Of a DNA stretch of 35,350 nucleotides, positions 23,012 through 30,292 are shown piece by piece; position 1 is the first letter of the stretch; every line of letters begins with the position of its first letter. The notes beneath the pieces were generated by a model. It worked only from the letters and a program-made list of their open reading frames with translations, searched no databases and was not told the DNA's origin. The stretch spans positions 1-35,350 of IMG/VR virus record IMGVR_UViG_3300042695_000696; one strand, given 5' to 3'. The translations under genes and the position numbers were made by a program. This DNA is from a virus.

Positions 23012-23304
23012 TTATTAAGCCCTGCAATTATGGAGTAGATCTGATCGAGTCTTGAGTGTACTAAAGCAAATTGCTTGTCTATCGATTCGGCTTGCTCTTT
23101 CTCGGTCTTTTCGAGCTGAGCTACGCGGTGCTCTAAAGTTGCAGTATTAAATACGTGCTTAGCCGTTTTCTCAATGACATCTGCAATTTGTTTTGCGTGT
23201 TGCAAGCGTTCCCTATTCATAAACCGGAAAAACATAATAACAATCGTTACCGTACTTACCAGAGTCGCTAGAACATTACGCAAGAGTTCACTAAATATAT
23301 CCAT
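23008..23304 (-). CDS. membrane-anchored coiled-coil protein, possibly lysis-related
   Basis: The 98-aa product has one hydrophobic helix (about 9-28) and then a charged helix with heptad spacing (about 45-90: AKQIADVIEKTAKHVF, then LEHRVAQLEKTEKEQAESID). This resembles membrane-anchored coiled-coil proteins of phage lysis modules (spanin- or XhlA-like in general shape), though the order differs from XhlA, where the helix is C-terminal. It is the first gene after the endolysin and its hairpin, and the ATG has no obvious binding site. Confidence 0.5.
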   Translation of the reverse strand: MDIFSELLRNVLATLVSTVTIVIMFFRFMNRERLQHAKQIADVIEKTAKHVFNTATLEHRVAQLEKTEKEQAESIDKQFALVHSRLDQIYSIIAGLNK

Positions 23305-23316
23305 TGTATCTATCTT

Positions 23317-23345
23317 AAAACAAGCGGCCTGCCTAAACAGACCGC
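23317..23345 (-). terminator. hairpin between endolysin and fibre block
   Basis: On the minus strand GCGGTCTG, loop TTTAGG, CAGGCCGC (23324-23345, one G-T pair) is followed by TTGTTTT. This is a plausible intrinsic terminator for the lysis/early transcript, 12 bases before the next start at 23304. The 86 bases between it and the endolysin stop hold no gene. They contain AT-rich inverted repeats and a TATATTTG box at 23391-23398. Confidence 0.6.
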
Positions 23346-23390
23346 CCGCGGAGTGAAGGCATGAGATAAGGAGTGCCTATGTTGGCAAAA

Positions 23391-23398
23391 CAAATATA
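23391..23398 (-). promoter_or_regulatory. Bacteroidota-like -7 box (weak candidate)
   Basis: TATATTTG on the minus strand matches the Bacteroidota -7 consensus TAnnTTTG exactly. No clear TTTG -33 element was found at the right distance, and a sigma70-type -35 is also absent. If active, its transcript would begin before the hairpin at 23317-23345 and lead into the fibre/structural block, repeating the promoter-then-hairpin layout seen at 1525-1589. Confidence 0.25.
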
Positions 23399-23431
23399 AG
23401 CACAAGTAAAACGGACTTAGAAATTATTTTT

Positions 23432-23989
23432 TTAATAAATAACAAAATCCGTAATCCTGAAGTATGAGGTGGGATTAATTACTCGCGTCCGTGCCCAAAC
23501 GCCATCGCCGTCATGCTGAGAGCCTCGAAGCCCAGAGCTTGTATTTCCTTCAACTGTAGTTCCGGTCTTACCCTTCCATGTGTCTACTATACCAGCATGA
23601 CCAAAGGGAGTAGTTCCTCTTCTCCATACTATGATCGTGCCCGGCGGTAGTGTCATGTTTTCAGCAATTACCTTCGTAGCCTTGATGGTCTTATTCCTCG
23701 TGGCGAAATGACGCGCCAAGCCCGACCCCGTGAACGGCAAGCCTTTTACGCCTGCAGAGTCCAAGCAAAAGTTCACGAAACTTGCACACCATTGAGCGCC
23801 TCGCGGGCTCTTAGTTGAAGCTTGAAAGCGGCGAACCCAGTAGCCGCCGTTATTCCCGACTTCTTTAGTGCCAATAAAGCCCTTGGCTATTAGCAGAACC
23901 TTAGGACTGACTGAAGCAGAGAGCGGCGGTGATGATGTTAGCAGACAAGTAAAGAGCGTAAGCGATAGGATTTTGTGCGATAATTTCAC
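23432..23989 (-). CDS. secreted CHAP-family endolysin
   Basis: The 185-aa product has an N-terminal signal peptide (basic MKLSHK, then hydrophobic 7-18, with a cleavage-like SAS at 24-26), so it is probably exported by the Sec system. The catalytic part is a CHAP/NlpC-type amidase/peptidase: Cys68 in GAQWCASFVN, His131 in PFGHAGIVDTW and Asn149 in VEGNTSSG give the triad. It would cleave the host cell wall. It starts with GTG, 9 bases after GGAGG, and overlaps the holin-like gene by 89 bases. Signal-peptide endolysins usually depend on a pinholin or membrane depolarisation for timing. Confidence 0.82.
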   Translation of the reverse strand: MKLSHKILSLTLFTCLLTSSPPLSASVSPKVLLIAKGFIGTKEVGNNGGYWVRRFQASTKSPRGAQWCASFVNFCLDSAGVKGLPFTGSGLARHFATRNKTIKATKVIAENMTLPPGTIIVWRRGTTPFGHAGIVDTWKGKTGTTVEGNTSSGLRGSQHDGDGVWARTRVINPTSYFRITDFVIY

Positions 23990-24167
23990 GAGTATTTACC
24001 TCCTTGATTAAGTACGAATCCACAAACCACGCCGCCCCAACTGCAAGTGCATACTTGCTAAGACCGACCGCGAATGTGCTAAAACTCCCATCTCCCACGC
24101 CTAAGGTCGCACCAAGTGCAATGACTGATAATGCGACCAAAGGGACAAAGGTCTTAATTGCATCCAT
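23901..24167 (-). CDS. holin-like membrane protein
   Basis: The 88-aa product has three candidate transmembrane helices (about 8-24, 35-51 and 67-84) with short charged loops (the KEVNTRE loop near 54-60) and starts MDAIKTFVPLVALSVIALGA. Size, topology and its long overlap with the signal-peptide endolysin gene fit a holin (or pinholin) that times lysis. AGGA precedes the ATG. The overlap of 89 bases means endolysin start signals lie inside the holin gene. Confidence 0.68.
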   Translation of the reverse strand: MDAIKTFVPLVALSVIALGATLGVGDGSFSTFAVGLSKYALAVGAAWFVDSYLIKEVNTREIIAQNPIAYALYLSANIITAALCFSQS

Positions 24168-24178
24168 TGTGATTATTC

Positions 24179-24814
24179 CTAAATAGAAACTAAAATACGT
24201 CTAAGCTGTGGATTAAATTGCTTAGACTCTAGTATTGTATATTCCGTTGTTGTAATTCCACTCTTGGCTTCAGTATCCAAAAGCGAAGCCTGAAACTTAG
24301 CCCAGTTTTCTTCTTGCCATTTGTCGTAGTTCTCGCGGTCATGATCATCAGACCAGAACCGCCCCTCTCTTCTTGCAAAGCCTGTAAGGACGCATCGCCA
24401 GTATAAGTCATCGTCATCTACAGCCCAACCCCAGTACTCATTGGAGTAGCCGTTTATTTTGCGGTAACTATCTTTGTCAAATAGCGTCACACCACCAAAG
24501 TAAGCACGGTAAGGCATATCCCATTCGTATTGTTCTACATACCTTGCCAAGTGAGTCGGCGTAAAGACTGGTGAATAGTCCGCGTCTTTGGCGTACATAT
24601 CCACATCGTGAAAGCAAAAGTAATCAGCATGCTGAGACTCTAGGAATCCGATATTTTTCATCATGCCCGTATTAAAGAGCTTGCCTTCTTCTTGCTCGAC
24701 AATGGTTATGCCAAAGTCTAAGCCTTGCGCTTCCAATGTCTTGAATAAGTGAGGTATCTGTTTGCGGATGTGAGCTTCGCGATTCCGATAGGGAATAATT
24801 ACTTCAAGTCTCAT
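24179..24814 (-). CDS. GT7-type (beta-1,4-galactosyltransferase-like) glycosyltransferase
   Basis: The 211-aa product carries the motif order of family 7 enzymes: IIPYRNR (6-12), KLFNTGMMKNIGFLES (45-60), FHDVD (68-72, DXD-type metal site), AYFGGVTLF (104-112) and NGYSNEYWGW (121-130) followed by DDDDLYWR (133-140). In animal beta-1,4-galactosyltransferases the last region is WGWGGEDDD; here the Glu is Asp. It would move a sugar from a UDP-sugar to a glycan. It lies between a holin gene and small proteins with SSB, in an early-to-middle block, next to a methyltransferase two genes upstream. It probably modifies a glycan or virion protein. Confidence 0.85.
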   Translation of the reverse strand: MRLEVIIPYRNREAHIRKQIPHLFKTLEAQGLDFGITIVEQEEGKLFNTGMMKNIGFLESQHADYFCFHDVDMYAKDADYSPVFTPTHLARYVEQYEWDMPYRAYFGGVTLFDKDSYRKINGYSNEYWGWAVDDDDLYWRCVLTGFARREGRFWSDDHDRENYDKWQEENWAKFQASLLDTEAKSGITTTEYTILESKQFNPQLRRILVSI

Positions 24815-25071
24815 TCCAAGTTCTCCAATATGTAAAACTCCGCTTTTACCATCGCATCATTCAGACTCATATTACGGAATCTAAGCTCCAAAGCATAACG
24901 GCCTGTTATCTTGTTGGTTAACTTCAGCTTCCATCCCGAACCTGCGAGAAACAGACGCGCCTCGAAAGGCACGCCGTTTTTCATAATCTCGGTTTTGAAG
25001 TCTTTGTCTTTGAGTTCCTCCCAGTCAAGAGTAGGCATCTCGTCAAAGTGATCGTCAAAATGGTATAGCAT
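24811..25071 (-). CDS. 86-aa hypothetical protein
   Basis: The product has an acidic N-terminal part (begins MLYHFDDHFDEMPTLDWEEL) and a C-terminal beta/helix part (RLFLAGSGWKLKLTN, then ALELRFRNMSLNDAMVKAEF). GAGG lies 6 bases before the ATG; the start overlaps the SSB stop by 17 bases and the stop overlaps the glycosyltransferase start by 4. Position beside the SSB suggests a replication accessory or inhibitor, with no family evidence. Confidence 0.6.
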   Translation of the reverse strand: MLYHFDDHFDEMPTLDWEELKDKDFKTEIMKNGVPFEARLFLAGSGWKLKLTNKITGRYALELRFRNMSLNDAMVKAEFYILENLE

Positions 25072-25378
25072 CGTGAACCTCTACAGGCGCTGGCTTGTTT
25101 TCGTAAATCTTAGCGAGCTTGATACTTGTAATATATCCAATCCCGCCCTCTTTCTTTTGGTATTCCTTACCACCGACAAAGCCCTCTGCAGTTACTTGCA
25201 TTCCTACCGGGTAACCTCGCATAAGTTCGACCTTGTCATTGATTGCCTCGAACTTGATAAACTCGGGATACTTGCTTGTCGAGTCTTTCACTACGATCTC
25301 CGCTTTGGTGAATTTATCGGAATACTTTACAGGCGCTCCGACATACACCACCTCTCCGCTAATCTCAATCTTTGCCAT
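25055..25378 (-). CDS. OB-fold single-stranded DNA-binding protein (DUF3127-like)
   Basis: The 107-aa product resembles DUF3127 proteins of Bacteroidota: FTKAEIVVKDSTSKYPEFIK (about 23-42) followed by FEAINDKVELMRGYPVGMQV and a KEYQKKEGGIGYITSIKLAK segment, an OB-fold strand order. It ends VEVHDAIPF, very like the acidic SSB tip DDDIPF that recruits other replication proteins. GGAG lies close to the start. It should coat single-stranded phage DNA and serve the primase, helicase and Sak4-like ATPase. The Phe-ending tip is direct sequence evidence; the partners are inferred. Confidence 0.78.
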   Translation of the reverse strand: MAKIEISGEVVYVGAPVKYSDKFTKAEIVVKDSTSKYPEFIKFEAINDKVELMRGYPVGMQVTAEGFVGGKEYQKKEGGIGYITSIKLAKIYENKPAPVEVHDAIPF

Positions 25379-25946
25379 TCTCTCCGCTCCTTGAAATGTA
25401 TAACCATGACTTGCCGATAATTTGCAAGTCCGTAAAATAAGTATCTACTGCTTGTTTGACTGTTTCATGCGTCGTATAATCATGACCTCCAATCATTCCG
25501 CCCGGCTTGAGCTTTGGAAGCCATATCTCAATGTCTACGCAAACAGAGTCGAAGTCATGCGAGCCGTCAATAAATATGAAGTCTATGCTCTGCTTTTTGA
25601 ACTTCTTTGAAGCTTCGCCGCTTGGCATATCCAAAGTCTTGACTATCGACTTAACAGGCTCGATATTAGTCAGGTACTGACCGCGAAGCTCACCGCTTTG
25701 AGTCGCATAATCGTAGTGAGCCGATACGGGATTGCGATGCTCTTCAGAGCCGAGAAAGTGATCTACAGCATAGTAGGTAATTGCCTTGCCGGAATTCAGG
25801 ATCTCAACGCCCGCAAACGCGGCGCTCTTGCCCTTCCAGGCTCCGATCTCTACAAACTTAGCGCCGTCTTCGGCTTTGTCAATTGCTAGCTTGATTATCT
25901 CTTCGTAGTCAAACCAGCCGTGAATGTTCTGGTAGTAATGATTCAT
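25365..25946 (-). CDS. class I SAM-dependent methyltransferase
   Basis: The 193-aa product has a Rossmann methyltransferase fold: motif I VEIGAWKGKSAAFAG (about 32-46), IDFIFIDGSHDFDSV (about 115-129, acidic turn) and LKPGGMIGGHDYTTHETVK (about 140-158). This set resembles Methyltransf_24 / cephalosporin-hydroxylase-like O-methyltransferases that often act on sugars or small molecules, not the N-terminal motifs of DNA methylases (no DPPY/NPPF). It lies between the SSB and a nuclease gene, three genes before the GT7 glycosyltransferase, so it may O-methylate the same glycan. Confidence 0.75.
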   Translation of the reverse strand: MNHYYQNIHGWFDYEEIIKLAIDKAEDGAKFVEIGAWKGKSAAFAGVEILNSGKAITYYAVDHFLGSEEHRNPVSAHYDYATQSGELRGQYLTNIEPVKSIVKTLDMPSGEASKKFKKQSIDFIFIDGSHDFDSVCVDIEIWLPKLKPGGMIGGHDYTTHETVKQAVDTYFTDLQIIGKSWLYISRSGENGKD

Positions 25947-25959
25947 AAGTGTAATATAC

Positions 25960-26280
25960 TCAAATATCTATGGACTTTACAAACTCTTCGAAATTTCTTA
26001 TTATGCAATATCGATACCCCGCCGCTTCGACTTGCGCCTGCCACCACTTTTGGCGGTCGGTTTGCCGGCCCGTCGCAGTCTTAAACTCCAAGAATATCGG
26101 ACCGCTCTTGGATAGGTACGTCATATCTGCAACGCCCGATATCATGCCCATAACCTTCAGTTGAGCGCCTTGCCTCGCATCGCGTGGGTTGTTGTGATTC
26201 ATGTACAAAAGTCCGCGCTCTTCAGGGCGCGCGTTCCAATGCCATGTAAAGCAGTGGGCTTGTAATTGTTGCTCAGTCAT
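25960..26280 (-). CDS. VRR-NUC family nuclease
   Basis: The 106-aa product has the family pattern ISGVADMTYL (47-56, Asp52), a hydrophobic strand with IFLEFKTATGRQ (62-73; Glu65 and Lys67) and Gln77 before a conserved Trp-rich helix, ending RYCIIRNFEEF. VRR-NUC domains are small PD-(D/E)XK nucleases often found alone in phages, where they act on branched or flapped DNA such as Holliday junctions. Its start overlaps the previous gene (8 bases). It likely resolves recombination or replication intermediates before packaging. Confidence 0.85.
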   Translation of the reverse strand: MTEQQLQAHCFTWHWNARPEERGLLYMNHNNPRDARQGAQLKVMGMISGVADMTYLSKSGPIFLEFKTATGRQTDRQKWWQAQVEAAGYRYCIIRNFEEFVKSIDI

Positions 26281-26434
26281 TTAGCAAATAATCCATCATA
26301 GCGTAAAACTTCGGACTCCATCTTAGTAACTCTGCAAGCCAAGCGAATAGCATAACACGAGCCGTATCATGAGACACGCCGTATTCCATGACTATATCAT
26401 CGATCATATCGTTAAGCCACTGCTCGGTAGTCAT
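26273..26434 (-). CDS. 53-aa hypothetical protein coupled to the helicase
   Basis: The start ATG at 26434 overlaps the helicase stop by ATGA and the stop at 26273 overlaps the VRR-NUC start. The product begins MTTEQWLNDMIDDIVMEYGV and continues as amphipathic helices (TARVMLFAWLAELLRW). The small helical form suggests a helper of the adjacent helicase or nuclease, but nothing confirms it. Confidence 0.6.
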   Translation of the reverse strand: MTTEQWLNDMIDDIVMEYGVSHDTARVMLFAWLAELLRWSPKFYAMMDYLLND

Positions 26435-27852
26435 CGCAAATGTCCTGTCTTGTCTTTGTGTATGAATAACCAGCCTTTCGCATATCCCATCGCATCTCTA
26501 TAGTCTTCGGCTTCGCTTCTAAGTTTGCAGAGGCTTTGCAGTACATAGAGAGGATGTAATTTACCCGCCTTGGTTAGTGCGATCCAATCCGGCAAGCCTC
26601 CTAGCTTAGCCATCTCGCGAGCTTCATGCTTAGTCAATATAACTAACTCCTCCAGAACTTCGCGCTCTGTTTTCGGAATAAGTTTTCCACACTCCGAGCA
26701 AACGCGAGCGGAGGCATAAAGAAACGCGTCGCACTCGGGGCAATTCTTGTAAACTGCTAAGCCGTCCCGCTTTTTCTTTGGCGGCTTAGTCCAATCCCGT
26801 GAATCGTCCCACATACCGAAGCGGTAAAGGTTATTGCCAAAGTCCAAGACCGTGAATTTGTCTTTACCCTCGCAGGTCCGAGAGCCGCGCCCTACCATCT
26901 GGAGAAACAAGGGCAGAGACTTCGTAGCTCGGTATAGAATAACCGTCTCTATGCTCGGCTCGTCAAAACCAGTGGTAAAAAGCCCTACATTGATTAAAAC
27001 CGCGGCGGGGGTCTCTTTATACCACTTGAGAGCGTTTCGCCTCTCTACGAGCCCCGCAGATCCGTCTAATGATATTACAGGGTGCCCCGCCTTCTCAAAT
27101 TCTGCATAGAGTTCAGACGCGCTCTTTAAATTCGGCGCGAAAGCTATGGCCTTTGTCCCTGGTGTCCATCGCTGGTAGTTTTGCACCGCGCCCTTGAATA
27201 TCTGCATTCTTGAGTATTCGGCTCCTAGTGAATCAGCATCAAAGTCATTGCCTTTGGTTTTTACGCCGCTTAGATCGATAGGCACGGAATAGTATGAAGG
27301 CTTGGCTAAGTAGCCATCTGCAATAAGGCTCGGAATAGTTGAAGCCTCTACCATGTGAGAATAGAGGTCAGTCAACGGCGTTCCCTTCCCCTCTCGGTAT
27401 GGCGTGGCCGTAGCTCCAAGCACCCTCGCATGAGAGGGAAGAAGAGGGAAGAGCTTGTCGAATGTTCGCTTGTGGCACTCATCAAATATGAATAAATCCA
27501 CGCTGTTTAGCAGTTCGCTGTAGATCCGCTGTTCAGCTCGGCGGTATATCGTCTCGATCATAGCGACAAAGATTCGCTGCATTAAGTTTACCCAGGTAGT
27601 ATCAGCGGTAATGAGTTCCGGCACGATAGCAAGGTTATTAAGCGCCCCGCCTGCTTGCCATAGCAGTTCGCCTCGGTCGGTCACTATCATGACTCTTTTG
27701 CCTTTCTGCAATGCGCTTTGTGCAATAGCAGAGAACATTATTGTCTTTCCAGCTCCAGTCGGAGCGCAAAGAATTACGGCGCGGTGACCATCGGCAAAGG
27801 CTTTGCGGAGGTTCTCGATTGCATCGGCTTGGTATTTGCGTAGTTGTATCAT
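26431..27852 (-). CDS. SF2 DEAD/DEAH-box helicase
   Basis: Start chosen at the ATG at 27852 (473 aa); an upstream extension of 16 codons would use iteron DNA and has no binding site. Motifs in order: I APTGAGKT (about 29-36), II FDECH (about 124-128), III GATATP, VI QMVGRGSRT (about 310-320), followed by a zinc-ribbon-like NCPECDAF...CSECGKLIP near 365-390. This layout is that of SSL2/type III R-subunit-like helicases that phages carry in replication regions. It should unwind DNA next to the proposed origin. It lacks a Shine-Dalgarno and its start lies right beside iteron 1. Confidence 0.88.
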   Translation of the reverse strand: MIQLRKYQADAIENLRKAFADGHRAVILCAPTGAGKTIMFSAIAQSALQKGKRVMIVTDRGELLWQAGGALNNLAIVPELITADTTWVNLMQRIFVAMIETIYRRAEQRIYSELLNSVDLFIFDECHKRTFDKLFPLLPSHARVLGATATPYREGKGTPLTDLYSHMVEASTIPSLIADGYLAKPSYYSVPIDLSGVKTKGNDFDADSLGAEYSRMQIFKGAVQNYQRWTPGTKAIAFAPNLKSASELYAEFEKAGHPVISLDGSAGLVERRNALKWYKETPAAVLINVGLFTTGFDEPSIETVILYRATKSLPLFLQMVGRGSRTCEGKDKFTVLDFGNNLYRFGMWDDSRDWTKPPKKKRDGLAVYKNCPECDAFLYASARVCSECGKLIPKTEREVLEELVILTKHEAREMAKLGGLPDWIALTKAGKLHPLYVLQSLCKLRSEAEDYRDAMGYAKGWLFIHKDKTGHLR

Positions 27853-28060
27853 GTGGTAAGGTGGTAAGAGTGTGGTAAGTAATTTTTTTACTCTTACCAC
27901 ACTTTAAGTTCTTAAAAATTATTGAGTTACACTATTATGTGGTAAGTGGTAAGAGAATATATATATATATATATATATTATATATAGTATAGTAAGTGCA
28001 ATCACACACATAAAAATTGCTAGGAAGTTTTAGGGCGTTTTTTACCTCTAGTCTTACCAC
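27853..28060. other. candidate replication origin with seven GTGGTAAG iterons
   Basis: The 235-base intergenic region between helicase and primase holds GTGGTAAG at 27853, 27861, 27872, 27939 and 27946 (plus orientation, last two sharing a G) and its complement CTTACCAC at 27893 and 28053. GTGGTAAGAGT (27861-27871) and ACTCTTACCAC (27890-27900) form an 11-bp perfect inverted repeat. TTACCACA is one base short of the DnaA box TTATCCACA. An AT tract follows, fitting a DNA-unwinding element. Iterons could also be operators. Confidence 0.7.
27957..27990. repeat. AT dinucleotide tract of the candidate origin
   Basis: Eleven AT units (27957-27978) run on into TATATATAG. It lies beside iterons 5 and 6 and has almost no G or C. 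This is a natural unwinding element, but short-tandem repeats are also prone to assembly error, so its length may not be exact. Confidence 0.85.
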
Positions 28061-28087
28061 ACGTCACAATGGCGAAAAATTAGCGAA

Positions 28088-30292
28088 TTAACCGTAACTG
28101 CTGAAATTTGATGTGGTAGGGAGTATCTCTTTTACCTTATAGCACTTCACTGACTTACCATTTTTGCGCTTTGAGGTCCTTTCAAATCCTAAATTTCTGA
28201 GAGCGATTCCGACTCTTTGAGTGTTAAAATGCAGTTTTGAGTACTGCATCATGTAGGATATGATCTCGGTTGTTGTTTTCGTATTTGATTCATGATTCGA
28301 GTCAGTTTTCTCAAAAAACATCATGATAGCCTCTTCGACGGTATCTACTTGCTCGTTATATGAAGTGAGCTGGTTCAGGTTTTCGATATCCTCTTTGGAT
28401 AATTGCCAAGAGCTATTACCTTCAGTGTGATAGATGCGATATGCCTCCATGAATAACTCTGTTTTGTCGATCGCGTTGAATGCCTCGAAGTCAATTGCTT
28501 TTATATTGATAGGCACGATACGGCGGTTCCCTGTAGGGTCGTTTATGATCTCAAGGTCGTTTGAAGTTCCTGAGAGCACGGCATATCGTGTGAAGTCTTG
28601 CGTTCTGCGGCCGTATGGCAATCTAAGAGTAATAGTTTGCTTTGAGCTTATGTCTTTTATATGCTTGTATTCGCTTTTGTTCTTACCGGAGAACTCATCG
28701 TCGCATAGTATCAGCTTTGTACACATAAGCATAAGATCGTCCTTGCCGGTATCAAGTTTGGATTCTCCGTAATAGCTTCTTAGGTCTTTTGGGAGTAGCC
28801 ATCTAAAGAAGTTGGTTTTGCCAATGCCTTGTCCTCCGACAAGCACTAAGATTAAGAGAGAGTAAGTGCCGTGCATGGATGCAACGATTGATACTATCCA
28901 CTTGCGCAAGAAAGCGTGTGCATATGCTTGGTATTCTTCGTATGTAACTCCTTGAGAGTCAAAGGTGATACACTCTGCGAGCTTTTCGATATTGTTTTGG
29001 GTTACTTTATCTTTATTTGCCTCAAAAAACTGCATAAATGGGTTATATCGAGGCGTTGCATCCGAATTTATGATGTCTTCGATGGTTGTTTTAGCACAAC
29101 GCGTTCCAAGAGAGTCAGCTATTTCACCCCAGATGGTATTTACATCCCAGTCGGTAAGTGCTCGGTCTTGGTATTCGATCATGTTAGTTACTTCATTCAG
29201 TTTTAGGCCGTATGTAGCAAGCGCGGCGCGGATTTCGGGTAATAGGTTTGCTTGTTTTTCTTTTGTTAGCTCCGAGCGTGGTATGGCGAGTGTTTGCTCT
29301 GCTATGTCTTGAGCTATCTCGGTTGCTATTCCGTCTTGTTTGGCTAGTTTGGTTACTGACTCGACTATCTCCGCGTCCGACTTGAAGCCTTGCAGCATTT
29401 GCGCCTTGGTATAGCGTTCTACTTTGCGGCTCTCCTCCGTTTGTATCTCAATACCCGCTTCTTTACACTTGTAAAAGAAGGTGTTGATTTTTACGCGTCC
29501 ATTCCCAGTCCGTAGGCACTCGGTATACTTAGCATCACACTTTGCAGCGTCATACTTAGATCCTTGTTGAGATATGCAGTCGAAGTAGGTCCGGCCTTGT
29601 TCTCCGTAGTGTCCTGCGAGGGCGAAGCCGATTTGCATCCAGTCATAGTATGAGTCTACTAGGTCAATACCACGCGAGCCTATTTGAGTAAGGATATGAT
29701 CTATATCGGACTTAGTGTGTGGATAATATCTCCGCGCCTCTGCTTTTGGTTGTTTAAGGTATCGTTTGAATACTTGTGTTTTGCCCTCGCGTCTATAGAG
29801 ATGCGGATCGAATGAGACAAAGCGAAGTCTAGAGGTATCCTTACAAGCCGGGTCGCAAATAAGGTGATAACTATCGGCTAAGTGCTTTTCGATAGCGTGA
29901 TAGGCTTCTAAGTGCTTTGTAGGCTCAATTAAGAAGTACACTGCATAGCCATATCCTCCGACTGACTGATGGTAGGCATATACATACGGGTCCGATTGCA
30001 GTTGTTCGATTTGCATTTCGGGATTATCTTTCTCATCGATATCCATGCAAAGAATACCGGAGTGCGCTTCGAGCGCGTCCGCTTTGCGTTCTGCGAACTT
30101 GCCGGATGGTGATATAGCAGGTAGCTTGCGTTTAAAGTTGGTTTTGTTTTCGCCTTCTTCTAGGTTTCGGTATTTGAGGACAAGGTCTTGCCATATGCCT
30201 TGTTCGACTGACTTCAGAAAGAAGTCGAAGTCCATAGTCTTCGCGGCTTTGGTTTCCCGTGTTGAGTTGAAGAAAGAAATAGTAATACTCAT
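28088..30292 (-). CDS. primase-helicase with BT4734/VirE-type domains
   Basis: The 734-aa product is multi-domain. Residues about 45-170 match the BT4734-like VirE N-terminal domain (CMDIDEKDNP near 82; GGYGYAVYFLIEP near 112; CKDTSRLRFVSFDP near 150); a PriCT-2-like part follows near 195-270 (SYYDWMQIGFALAGHYGEQG, where a primase C-terminal domain is expected). The C-terminal VirE/D5-like ATPase has Walker A GGQGIGKTNFF near 485 and Walker B LILCDDEF near 530, then a sensor region TSNDLEIINDPTGNRRIVPI. It likely primes and unwinds phage DNA at the origin just downstream. It overlaps the upstream gene by ATGA. Confidence 0.85.
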   Translation of the reverse strand: MSITISFFNSTRETKAAKTMDFDFFLKSVEQGIWQDLVLKYRNLEEGENKTNFKRKLPAISPSGKFAERKADALEAHSGILCMDIDEKDNPEMQIEQLQSDPYVYAYHQSVGGYGYAVYFLIEPTKHLEAYHAIEKHLADSYHLICDPACKDTSRLRFVSFDPHLYRREGKTQVFKRYLKQPKAEARRYYPHTKSDIDHILTQIGSRGIDLVDSYYDWMQIGFALAGHYGEQGRTYFDCISQQGSKYDAAKCDAKYTECLRTGNGRVKINTFFYKCKEAGIEIQTEESRKVERYTKAQMLQGFKSDAEIVESVTKLAKQDGIATEIAQDIAEQTLAIPRSELTKEKQANLLPEIRAALATYGLKLNEVTNMIEYQDRALTDWDVNTIWGEIADSLGTRCAKTTIEDIINSDATPRYNPFMQFFEANKDKVTQNNIEKLAECITFDSQGVTYEEYQAYAHAFLRKWIVSIVASMHGTYSLLILVLVGGQGIGKTNFFRWLLPKDLRSYYGESKLDTGKDDLMLMCTKLILCDDEFSGKNKSEYKHIKDISSKQTITLRLPYGRRTQDFTRYAVLSGTSNDLEIINDPTGNRRIVPINIKAIDFEAFNAIDKTELFMEAYRIYHTEGNSSWQLSKEDIENLNQLTSYNEQVDTVEEAIMMFFEKTDSNHESNTKTTTEIISYMMQYSKLHFNTQRVGIALRNLGFERTSKRKNGKSVKCYKVKEILPTTSNFSSYG

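Noticed and set aside
25365-25946. DNA methyltransferase of an anti-restriction system
   Set aside because: No DPPY/NPPF-type catalytic motif; the motif set fits small-molecule or sugar O-methyltransferases.
27853-27900. Helicase start 16 codons upstream
   Set aside because: These codons are iteron DNA (repeated LTTLLPPYH-type translation) and no binding site precedes them.
27853-28060. CRISPR-like array
   Set aside because: The repeats are only 8 bases, in both orientations, with irregular spacing, which fits iterons or operators.
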